From a bacterium (GTDB taxonomy: Bacteria; Babelota; Babeliae; Babelales; UBA12409): 60,609 nt of DNA. The position numbers and the translations under genes are program-made. Position 1 is the stretch's first letter. Each line of letters starts with the position of its first letter. This document shows, piece by piece, positions 38,395 through 46,469 of the stretch. A model generated the notes under the pieces. It was not told where the DNA came from. It ran no database searches and saw nothing but the letters and a program-made list of their open reading frames with translations. The DNA lies in assembly GCA_021823685.1 (NCBI GenBank), contig JAKANL010000007.1, positions 1 to 60,609 on the forward strand, in the 5' to 3' direction.

Positions 38395-38912
38395 TTGGAA
38401 CAAAAGGCATGGAAAGTAATATATTTGACGCTGTTGTGAGCGTACGACGCGTAACAAAAGTTACCCAAGGGGGTAAGCGCTTCTCGTTTGCAGCATTTGT
38501 TGTTTCGGGTAACCGTGAAGGTAGAGTCGGGTTTGCTTTAGGTAAGAGCCGTGATGCTTCATCGGCTATTGCAAAGGCAACAACACGTGCACGTAAGAAT
38601 ATGGTTCAAATTCCTCTGCGTGGTCGTACTATTCCCTATCCAGTTATTGGCAGACACGGTTCTTCGCGCGTCATTTTGCGTTCGGCCTATAAAGGTACCG
38701 GCGTTATTGCTGGTGGCGCCGTTCGTTGCGTGATGGATGCGTTGGGCGTGTACGACGTTTTATCAAAATCGCATGGCTCATCAAATCAATTGAATGTGGT
38801 TAAAGCAACAATGAATGCTCTGGCCCAATTGCGTAATGCAAAAGACATTGCACGTATGCGTGGCAAGACCATCCAAGAAGTGGTAAAAGGATCACATGTT
38901 CAAGCTCAATAA
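38391..38912 (+). CDS. rpsE: 30S ribosomal protein S5
   Basis: VVSVRRVTKVTQGGKRFSFAAFVVSGNREGRVGFALGKSRDASSAIAKATTRARKNM...GTGVIAGGAVRCVMDALGV. Confidence 0.96.
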   Translation: MIGTKGMESNIFDAVVSVRRVTKVTQGGKRFSFAAFVVSGNREGRVGFALGKSRDASSAIAKATTRARKNMVQIPLRGRTIPYPVIGRHGSSRVILRSAYKGTGVIAGGAVRCVMDALGVYDVLSKSHGSSNQLNVVKATMNALAQLRNAKDIARMRGKTIQEVVKGSHVQAQ

Positions 38913-39336
38913 GCTCAAAAAACTTACAAAAAAACCTAAACGTATTGGTCGCGGCGGAAGCCGTGGAGGCACGTCTGGGCGCGGACACAAGGGACAGCGC
39001 GCTCGTACGAGCGGCAATGTTCGCCGCGGTTTTGAAGGTGGCCAGATGGTCCTTTCTCGTCGCTTGCCTCGTCGTGGTTTTAATAATGTAAACTTTCAAG
39101 TTGAGACGGGTATTGTATCACTCAAAACGCTGGAAAGCGTGTTTGATGATGGCGCCCAAGTAACTATTGAAGCATTAATTGAAAAAGGCATTATTAAATC
39201 CAATGTTGAATGCGTAAAAATTTTAGGGGGACATGCGCTTGAGAAGCGTTTAGTGGTGATAGCACATGCTTTTTCTGAGGGTGCACAAAACGCTATTACC
39301 AAGGTTGGTGGCAAGGCCCAGGTAATAGAAGGATAG
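38896..39336 (+). CDS. rplO: 50S ribosomal protein L15
   Basis: KRIGRGGSRGGTSGRGHKGQRARTSGNVRRGFEGGQMVLSRRLPRRGFNN; overlaps rpsE 3' end by 17 nt. Confidence 0.95.
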   Translation: MFKLNKLKKLTKKPKRIGRGGSRGGTSGRGHKGQRARTSGNVRRGFEGGQMVLSRRLPRRGFNNVNFQVETGIVSLKTLESVFDDGAQVTIEALIEKGIIKSNVECVKILGGHALEKRLVVIAHAFSEGAQNAITKVGGKAQVIEG

Positions 39337-39339
39337 TGC

Positions 39340-40650
39340 GTGGTATTACTCAAGAGTTTTCGTAATATTTTTGTTATCCCCGAGTTACGTAGAAAATTGC
39401 TTTTTACTCTTGGCGTATTAATTGTGTATCGTTTGGGATCTATTATTCCCATTATCGGTGTCAATATTGCGGCACTCGCAGAGAAGTTGAAGCAGGCAAC
39501 AAGTCTTGGTATTTTGTTTAATTATCTCGATTTGATGTCAGGTGCGTCTTTTAGCAAGTGTACCATTTTTGCGCTTGGTATCCAGCCGTATATTACGGCT
39601 TCTATCGCGATGCAATTGTTGGTGCTATCTATCCCTTCGTTGGAAGAGAAACAAAAAGACGAACACGGACGCAAAGAGATTAATCAATATACGCGTTATT
39701 TAACGTTAGTATTGTCGATTCTTTACAGTATAACGTATGTATCGGTGCTTGAAGCAACAGGGCTTGCACTACAGCCCGGCATTTGGTTTACCCTGATGTT
39801 TGTTGCCTCGATGACGGCCGGCGCCATGTTTGTTATGTGGTTGGGTGAGCAGATTTCGGTTATGGGTATTGGCAATGGATCGTCGATGCTCATTTTTGCC
39901 GGTATTGTCGCTCGTATGCCGCAGTTGATTATGCAAACAGTGCAATACGTTCAATTGGGAACCACCGATATTATAAGCGTTGCGCTCGTTGCGGCTCTCT
40001 TTATCCTCATTGTTGCCTGTATTGTCTTTTTGGAGCGTGGCGAACGCAAGATTCCGGTGCAATACGCACGTCGCGTTATCGGCAATCGTGTGTATGGGGC
40101 GCAGGGAACGTATATACCGTTTAAAATTAATCCGGTAGGCGTTATGCCGGTCATTTTTGCCGGTTCAGCGTTGCAATTTCCCATGATCATTTCAAGCTTT
40201 TTAGCTGCACGGTTTGAATCGCTTCAGTTTTTGAACGAGGCATTTAACAGAAATGGCGCACTTCTTAATACGTTGCAATTTGTGCTCATTATATTCTTTA
40301 CGTTTTTATATACCGCTTTGGTATTTAATCCGGATAAATTATCCGAAGATATCAAGAAAAACGGTGGCTTTATACCCGGTATTCGTCCGGGCAAAAAGAC
40401 CGCGCAATTTTTTGATTATATCTTGAATCGTATCGGGTTAGTGGGTGCTATTTATCTGGGTGTTTTGGCGATTATTCCAAATATTGTGCACGCGTTTGTT
40501 CCCGTTCCGTTTTTGATGGGGGGGACATCGCTGCTTATTATGGTTGGCGTAGCTTTGGATACTTCCGGACAGATGGAAACCTATCTGATTGAACATCGTT
40601 ATGAAGGCTTTTTGGCTACCGGACGCATCAGGGGGAGATGGTTGCGATGA
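39340..40650 (+). CDS. secY: Protein translocase subunit SecY
   Basis: RRKLLFTLGVLIVYRLGSIIPIIGVN...ALGIQPYITASIAMQLL...RKIPVQYARRV...NPVGVMPVIFAGSALQFP. Confidence 0.96.
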   Translation: MVLLKSFRNIFVIPELRRKLLFTLGVLIVYRLGSIIPIIGVNIAALAEKLKQATSLGILFNYLDLMSGASFSKCTIFALGIQPYITASIAMQLLVLSIPSLEEKQKDEHGRKEINQYTRYLTLVLSILYSITYVSVLEATGLALQPGIWFTLMFVASMTAGAMFVMWLGEQISVMGIGNGSSMLIFAGIVARMPQLIMQTVQYVQLGTTDIISVALVAALFILIVACIVFLERGERKIPVQYARRVIGNRVYGAQGTYIPFKINPVGVMPVIFAGSALQFPMIISSFLAARFESLQFLNEAFNRNGALLNTLQFVLIIFFTFLYTALVFNPDKLSEDIKKNGGFIPGIRPGKKTAQFFDYILNRIGLVGAIYLGVLAIIPNIVHAFVPVPFLMGGTSLLIMVGVALDTSGQMETYLIEHRYEGFLATGRIRGRWLR

Positions 40651-41327
40651 GCGAAGCTACGAGTGTTTTGCTCTTTTTTGGGTTGCCTGGCTCCGGCAAG
40701 GGGACGCTTTCGGCCCTCTGCACACAGCATTTGAGCTATGAGCAGCTTTCAACGGGAAATTTGTGCCGTGAGCATATTGCCAAACGCTCTGAAATAGGCA
40801 AGCAGATAGATTTTGCTATACAATCTGGTAAACTGGTAGATGACAGCCTTATTACGAGTATGGTTTTAGAGTGGTTTACGCAAAATATTGCTCAAAAACG
40901 CGTTATTTTGGACGGTTTTCCACGTACGGCAATACAGGCTCAGGGACTTGATGAATTCGTGAAAAAGGCGCAAAATTTGAAACCCTTGTTGGTGCAGCTT
41001 ACCATAGCCGAAGACGTGGTCGTTGATCGTCTTGGAGCGCGGCGCACGTGTTCTAATAGGTCGTGCCAAGCCGTATATTCGCTTGCTGAAGGGTCAGGAT
41101 TAATGCCGCTGGTGGCCGGGCAATGCGATACCTGTTCTTCGGCGTTAATTACACGTAGGGATGATGAAACAGCGGCGATTAAGGAACGTTTGAAATTATA
41201 CCGTGCTCATGAACAAGCTTTGTTGGATTTCTATGCGGGTGCTGGGTATCCCAAACTGCAATTGGAAGCCAATAGGCCTATCGAGCAGGTATTTGAAGAC
41301 TTAAAGCAGCATTTGGTCAAGATCTGA
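40638..41327 (+). CDS. adk: Adenylate kinase with Cys-containing LID
   Basis: FGLPGSGKGTLSALCTQHLSYEQLSTGNLCREHI, ILDGFPRT, LGARRTCSNRSCQAVY...GQCDTC. Confidence 0.93.
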   Translation: MVAMSEATSVLLFFGLPGSGKGTLSALCTQHLSYEQLSTGNLCREHIAKRSEIGKQIDFAIQSGKLVDDSLITSMVLEWFTQNIAQKRVILDGFPRTAIQAQGLDEFVKKAQNLKPLLVQLTIAEDVVVDRLGARRTCSNRSCQAVYSLAEGSGLMPLVAGQCDTCSSALITRRDDETAAIKERLKLYRAHEQALLDFYAGAGYPKLQLEANRPIEQVFEDLKQHLVKI

Positions 41328-42100
41328 TGATTGTACGTAAAAATGCAGCAGCAATTGCCATAATGCAGCAAGCCGGACAGCAGTTGGCGGCTGTGTTTGA
41401 ACGTATTCAGCCAATGCTGAAACCGGGAATAAGTAGTCTGGCCATCGATCAGGCGATCGAGCAAGCGCTGACTACCTTTGACATGCGCGGAGAATCAAAA
41501 GGATATAAGGGATATGCCCATGTGAGCTGCATTTCATTTAACGATGAGGTGGTTCATGGCATTCCCAGTAGCCATAAGATATGTGCTTTGGGCGATTTGG
41601 TTAAAATTGACGTGTGCGCTTCTTGGCGCGGTTATTGCGCTGATATGGCACGGAGCTTTTTAATCGGGGTTTCATCCCAAGCACAAGGGTTAGTTCAGGC
41701 GGCTCAAGGTGCGTTGGATGCGGGTATAGCGCAGGCTATGGTGGGCAACCGGGTTTCAGATATATCAGTGGCTATCCAGAGAGAAGCAGAGAAGCATGGG
41801 TATGGCGTGGTGCGTGATTTTGCCGGACATGGTATTGGCACGCACATGCATGAGGAGCCCGAGGTGGCCAATTTTGGCAAACCAGGACGAGGCCCCCTTT
41901 TACAACCCGGAATGACGTTGGCCATTGAACCAATGATCACGATGGGACACTATGAGGTATATGTGGCTCGTGATGGGTGGACGGTAAAAACAAAGGATAA
42001 GAGCTTGGCGGCGCATGTGGAAGATACGGTGTTGATAACGCACGAGGGGCCGTGTGTGTTAACTCGATTAGTAGGAGAAGGTGGTTATGAAAAAAGATGA
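41327..42100 (+). CDS. map: Methionine aminopeptidase
   Basis: [64 protein letters not shown]. Confidence 0.96.
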   Translation: MIVRKNAAAIAIMQQAGQQLAAVFERIQPMLKPGISSLAIDQAIEQALTTFDMRGESKGYKGYAHVSCISFNDEVVHGIPSSHKICALGDLVKIDVCASWRGYCADMARSFLIGVSSQAQGLVQAAQGALDAGIAQAMVGNRVSDISVAIQREAEKHGYGVVRDFAGHGIGTHMHEEPEVANFGKPGRGPLLQPGMTLAIEPMITMGHYEVYVARDGWTVKTKDKSLAAHVEDTVLITHEGPCVLTRLVGEGGYEKR

Positions 42101-42305
42101 TGTAGTCCGCGTGGACGGCGTAGTAAAGGATACGTTGCCAAACGCGATGTTTAGGGTGGAAATTGAGGGCGGTCATGAGGTGTTGGGGCATATTTCTGGT
42201 AAAATGCGCATGAATTACATCCGTATTTTGCCAGGTGATCGTGTGACGTTGGAGTTGTCGCCTTATGATCTTACCCGTGGTAGAATCGTACGGCGTTTTA
42301 AATAG
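42087..42305 (+). CDS. infA: Translation initiation factor IF-1
   Basis: [72 protein letters not shown]. Confidence 0.97.
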   Translation: MKKDDVVRVDGVVKDTLPNAMFRVEIEGGHEVLGHISGKMRMNYIRILPGDRVTLELSPYDLTRGRIVRRFK

Positions 42306-42331
42306 CAGATTTGTTTTGGCAGGGATGCACT

Positions 42332-42448
42332 ATGAAGGTACGAACATCGGTAAAAAAAATGTGTGATTGGTGCCGCGTAATACGGCGCAAGCGAATTGTG
42401 CGTATTATTTGTTCGAAAAATCCGCGACATAAGCAACGGCAGGGATAA
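42332..42448 (+). CDS. rpmJ: 50S ribosomal protein L36 (zinc-binding form)
   Basis: Not in the supplied ORF track (38 aa). Translated by hand: [38 protein letters not shown]; CxxC...C...H between infA and rpsM. Confidence 0.95.
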   Translation: MKVRTSVKKMCDWCRVIRRKRIVRIICSKNPRHKQRQG

Positions 42449-42487
42449 TTGATGACAAAAATGTTGGCAGTATAAAGGGTCATTGGC

Positions 42488-42880
42488 ATGATACGAATAG
42501 AAGGCGTTGTCCTTCCTCAAGAAAAACGTGTTGAGTACGGACTTACCTATTTGTATGGGGTCGGCGTTAATTCGGCGCGTGAAATTCTTTCTAAATTAAA
42601 GATTGATTACAATAAGCGCATTAAGGATCTTTCGGATGGTGAGGTTGCAGCCATTCAAAGGGAATTAGCTACGTCATACAAGACCGAAGGCGAACTGCGC
42701 AAAGAAATTATGCTTAATATTAAGCGGTTGCAAGAAATTGGCTGCTATCGTGGCCTTCGCCATAAAAAAGGCCTGCCGGTCCGCGGACAGCGTACAAAAA
42801 CGAATGCGCGTACGCGTAAGGGACCACGCAAGGCTGGTTCGGCAATTGCTCTTAAGAAGAAGACGTTGGCTAAGAAATAA
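42488..42880 (+). CDS. rpsM: 30S ribosomal protein S13
   Basis: [34 protein letters not shown]...[31 protein letters not shown]. Confidence 0.97.
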   Translation: MIRIEGVVLPQEKRVEYGLTYLYGVGVNSAREILSKLKIDYNKRIKDLSDGEVAAIQRELATSYKTEGELRKEIMLNIKRLQEIGCYRGLRHKKGLPVRGQRTKTNARTRKGPRKAGSAIALKKKTLAKK

Positions 42881-42919
42881 TCATTTTGGGATATAAAGAC
42901 TAAGATATATTGAGGCGCT

Positions 42920-43300
42920 ATGGCATACAAAAAGGCAAAAAAAGCCAGAAAACATGTTGATTCGGTAGTCGCACACGTTCGTTCCACATTCAATAATACA
43001 TTGGTTACGGTTGCCGCTCTTAATGGCGACGTATTATTGGTGAAAAGTGCAGGAGCATTGGGTTTTAAGGGTTCGCGTAAAGGGACCCCTTATGCAGCAT
43101 CTCAGGTTGCTACCCAATTGGCCAAAGATATGGAGTCGCTTGGGGTCAAAAATATGGAAATTAATCTACAAGGTCCCGGGTCAGGCCGCGAATCGGTTGT
43201 ACGTTCATTCCAATCAGCTGGGTATAACATTACGGTTTTGCGTGATGTGACGCCATTGCCTCATAACGGTTGTCGTCCATGTAAGAAAAGACGGGTATAA
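42920..43300 (+). CDS. rpsK: 30S ribosomal protein S11
   Basis: AHVRSTFNNTLVTVAALNGDVLLVKSAGALGFKGSRKGTPYAASQVA...GPGSGRESVVRSFQSAGYNITVLRDVTPLPHNGCRPCKKRRV. Confidence 0.97.
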   Translation: MAYKKAKKARKHVDSVVAHVRSTFNNTLVTVAALNGDVLLVKSAGALGFKGSRKGTPYAASQVATQLAKDMESLGVKNMEINLQGPGSGRESVVRSFQSAGYNITVLRDVTPLPHNGCRPCKKRRV

Positions 43301-43302
43301 AC

Positions 43303-43905
43303 ATGACAGGTAAAACAGGATTGCCAGTACAAAACATTGATCGTTCGCAGCGCCGTCGGCCAATGACTGGAACGGAAAAGGGAAGTGATAAAGAAAAAGC
43401 GAGCAAATTTTCTAAACTTTCTGAATACGGCAAGCAGCTTTTTGAAAAACAAAAAGTAAAAGAAATGTATGGTATGCGCGAACGCCAATTCCGTCGTTTT
43501 TTTGAAGAAGCTGTCAAGCAAGAAGGCGCCGCTGGGAGCAATTTGTTGAGTATGCTCGAACGTCGTTTGGACAACGCGCTTTATCGTTTAAAATTGGCCA
43601 CGACGCGCCGTCAAGCACGCCAAATTATTGTTCATGGACATGTTTTGGTCAATAATCGAAAAGTGTATTCTCCATCGTATTTGGTTAGCCCAAATGATGA
43701 AGTAAGTTTGGCCGCTAATGTCGAATCTAAAACAGCGTTTTTGGAACAAGTTGTTGATAAGCGTTTGAATATTGGTGTTAAAGTTCCTGAATGGATGGAG
43801 CTTATCAAAAAAGATCGCAAGGGGCGCATTTTACGTCTGCCAGCGCGTGCAGATATCCAGGCGCCAATTGAAGAACACTTAATTGTTGAGTTGTACTCGA
43901 AGTAA
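43303..43905 (+). CDS. rpsD: 30S ribosomal protein S4
   Basis: KLSEYGKQLFEKQKVKEMYGMRERQFRRFFEEAVKQEGAAGSNLLSMLERRLDNALYRLKLATTRRQARQIIVHGHVLVNNRKV (S4 domain). Confidence 0.96.
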   Translation: MTGKTGLPVQNIDRSQRRRPMTGTEKGSDKEKASKFSKLSEYGKQLFEKQKVKEMYGMRERQFRRFFEEAVKQEGAAGSNLLSMLERRLDNALYRLKLATTRRQARQIIVHGHVLVNNRKVYSPSYLVSPNDEVSLAANVESKTAFLEQVVDKRLNIGVKVPEWMELIKKDRKGRILRLPARADIQAPIEEHLIVELYSK

Positions 43906-43950
43906 TTGCGTAAGTCAGTCACGGTAACGTTATACGGAGTCAGGAAATAC

Positions 43951-44991
43951 ATGAGTAAAGAGAAAATGGAGTATCGGCCGCTAACCATTCCACGGTTGGG
44001 TTGGGAGAAGAAGGGTTTAACCGATACGTATGGTGAGCTTGTTGCACAGCCTCTTGAACCGGGGTTTGGTATAACGTTGGGCAATGCATTACGGCGTGTT
44101 TTGTTGGCCGCTATTGAGGGGTCATCAGTAACGTCAGTGATCATTAAGGGCATCAATAACGAATTCTCAGTGTTGCCTGGCGTTATGGAAGACGTGATGC
44201 AGGTGATACTCAATATCAAAGAAATCGTCATTGCAAATAAGACGGGTAAAGCCGGCAAAATGCACTTGAAGATTTCGGGTAAATCGGTTGTTACCGTAGC
44301 CGATATTCAAGCTGACGATCATCTTGAATTGATCAATAAAGACCATGTTATTGCGCATTTGGCCTCTGACGGCGAATTGAATATTACCTTCTTTGTTGAA
44401 TCGGGGCGTGGTTATCGTCCGGCGCAGTGGCCAATTGGCACATCGCTGCAAGAAGATAACCGCGTGTATCTGGATGCTATGTTCTCGCCAATTGTTAAAG
44501 TGCAATGTGATGTTGAAAAGACGCGTGTTGGTAAAGATATTGATTACGATAAATTGATTTTGCGTATACATACTAACGGCGCCATTCATCCAACGAAAGC
44601 CGTGCATTATGCGGTTTCGGTCTTGCGTACGCAGTTGGAGCATTTCTTGGAAGCAGCCGAAATTCCGTTTAATGAAATTTCACCGGCAGCTCCTGTTAAG
44701 CTTGAGGTTGTTGCGCAGCGTGTTGAAGCGCCACTCAAGGGATTACCCGTTGAACTTTTACTCAAGCCAATTGATGAACTTGAGCTGTCAGCACGATCAC
44801 ACAATTGCTTGGAAAATCACGGTATTAAACGTGTGCTCGATTTGGTGAACATGCCAGAAGAAGATATTCTCAAGATTAAGAATTTTGGACGTAAATCGCT
44901 TCATGAAGTGCGTGATGCGCTTAAGCGGTTGAATCTTTCGTTAGGCATGAGCATTAACGAAGAAGATATTGAAAAATCATTAAAAAAATAA
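43951..44991 (+). CDS. rpoA: DNA-directed RNA polymerase subunit alpha
   Basis: GFGITLGNALRRVLLAAIEGSSVTSVIIKGINNEFSVLPGVMEDVMQVILNIKEI; alpha-CTD LSARSHNCLENHGIKRVLDLVNMPEEDILKIKNFGRKSLHEVRDALKRLNLSLGM. Confidence 0.97.
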   Translation: MSKEKMEYRPLTIPRLGWEKKGLTDTYGELVAQPLEPGFGITLGNALRRVLLAAIEGSSVTSVIIKGINNEFSVLPGVMEDVMQVILNIKEIVIANKTGKAGKMHLKISGKSVVTVADIQADDHLELINKDHVIAHLASDGELNITFFVESGRGYRPAQWPIGTSLQEDNRVYLDAMFSPIVKVQCDVEKTRVGKDIDYDKLILRIHTNGAIHPTKAVHYAVSVLRTQLEHFLEAAEIPFNEISPAAPVKLEVVAQRVEAPLKGLPVELLLKPIDELELSARSHNCLENHGIKRVLDLVNMPEEDILKIKNFGRKSLHEVRDALKRLNLSLGMSINEEDIEKSLKK

Positions 44992-45016
44992 AAATTCACC
45001 CAAGGAAGGTGCTACG

Positions 45017-45376
45017 ATGAGACACAGACTGGCTCGGAAAAAATTAAATTTAAAACCTGCTCACAAACGTTCGTTGTTGCGCAACCAGGTAATGCATTTG
45101 ATTACCTTTGGTTCATTGACCAGTACCAAGACGCAGGTGAAGGCCGTGCAGCAGTTGGCTGAAAAGTTGGTGACGATAGCGCGCAAGGGGAACGATTTTA
45201 ATAGTCGTCGCCGCGCCAAACAGTTGTTGCCGTATAAAGATGATGTTTTGGCTAAGCTGTTTACCGAAATTGCTCCACGTTATACGCAGCGCCCGGGCGG
45301 CTATACGCGCGTTATCCCAATGGGCAAACGCGCAAGCGATACGGCTACGGTAGCTACGCTACGCTGGGTTGAATAA
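45017..45376 (+). CDS. rplQ: 50S ribosomal protein L17
   Basis: MRHRLARKKLNLKPAHKRSLLRNQVMHLITFGSLTSTKTQVKAVQQLAEKLVTIARKGN...RPGGYTRVIP. Confidence 0.96.
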   Translation: MRHRLARKKLNLKPAHKRSLLRNQVMHLITFGSLTSTKTQVKAVQQLAEKLVTIARKGNDFNSRRRAKQLLPYKDDVLAKLFTEIAPRYTQRPGGYTRVIPMGKRASDTATVATLRWVE

Positions 45377-45398
45377 CTTTCAGAGTATTGATGTATGG

Positions 45399-45428
45399 AG
45401 CGCCTCGGAGATTCCGGGGCGCTTTTTT
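45399..45428 (+). terminator. Rho-independent terminator after rplQ
   Basis: GCGCCTCGG-agatt-CCGGGGCGCTTTTTT. Confidence 0.8.
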
Positions 45429-45540
45429 GTGGGTACCATTATTTTCAAAATATATTGGCAAAACGGTTGGTTTTCCCTCAGACTATTCACCAAGGGCGCG
45501 GTACTCTTTAAATGCGCCGGAAGTTATTAGGAGGGCGGTT

Positions 45541-46359
45541 ATGAAAAAGGGGTTAATATTCGCTTTTGTGTGCGGCATTAATCTTACGTATGCCATGTAT
45601 ATACCGCAAAGCTATACATTCGATTCCGGTGACATGAAACAGCGCATTGTTTTAGCACGAAATGCCCAGGAGCTTGCACCGATTGCGCTCGATTTATGTC
45701 GGTTGGCTATGTTTTTGGCGATGCATATATCCTTTGATATGTGGTTCGATTCATGCCGTTTTGATGGTGAATATGCATTAACCGAAGAATTGCACACCAA
45801 ATTGTACGAGTATTTAAATGATCATCTCCGGCCCAAGCAGGCGCGTAAAAAATTATGGCTTTTTTTGCTTGGTTCGCTGGTGCTCGATTTCAAAAGCATG
45901 GCCAAAAATGCACCGCTGCACGAATTTGAAAAATGTGAGGCGCGGGCGGTGGCGATTCTTTTCCACTTCTTTACTGATATTGGGTATCAGCCGCTTGTTG
46001 AGAGAAGCGTGAGTCAGCCTTTTGTGCTTCCTGCCGACCGTAAATACCTGTTTGCAATTGTTGATTTGTGTGCGCGCCACCTACCCGTTATGACAGAAAT
46101 GATGGATGGGTTTGAATACACCAAAATTGATTCTTCTGGCAAAATAACGCAGTTCGAGGAATATCAAAAAACGCCGTCATGTTGTGTGAAGCTTCCGCCT
46201 TGTTATGTTTATTTTCAATGGTTTGATGATTTCTGGAATGGTGCTGATGGTGATTATATATTGTCCGAAGATGGGGCAGTTCGTTACTACCGTGAGGCGC
46301 TTTCGCTTATAGAATCGGTTGATATTGCCACGCGGTCAAAGGTGATCGCAAAAAAGTAA
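45541..46359 (+). CDS. Predicted secreted hypothetical protein
   Basis: ATG at 45541 after aggaggg SD; signal MKKGLIFAFVCGINLTYA; helical 272-aa body. Confidence 0.7.
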   Translation: MKKGLIFAFVCGINLTYAMYIPQSYTFDSGDMKQRIVLARNAQELAPIALDLCRLAMFLAMHISFDMWFDSCRFDGEYALTEELHTKLYEYLNDHLRPKQARKKLWLFLLGSLVLDFKSMAKNAPLHEFEKCEARAVAILFHFFTDIGYQPLVERSVSQPFVLPADRKYLFAIVDLCARHLPVMTEMMDGFEYTKIDSSGKITQFEEYQKTPSCCVKLPPCYVYFQWFDDFWNGADGDYILSEDGAVRYYREALSLIESVDIATRSKVIAKK

Positions 46360-46469
46360 TTATTGATTGGCTTAGTTCGTTGTTTAGCGCCGTTCATGGA
46401 GCTCTCCTGATCGCTTGCTTTTAACGGTTCGCGGCGGCTATGATTTCTCATGAAAAACCAGGAGATCCC

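Noticed and set aside
26362-45376. Numerous 60-250 aa ORFs antisense or out of frame within ribosomal protein genes (e.g. 35857-36615 -, 43632-44258 -)
   Set aside because: Fully overlap strongly recognised ribosomal/RNA polymerase genes on the other strand or in other frames; no independent evidence.
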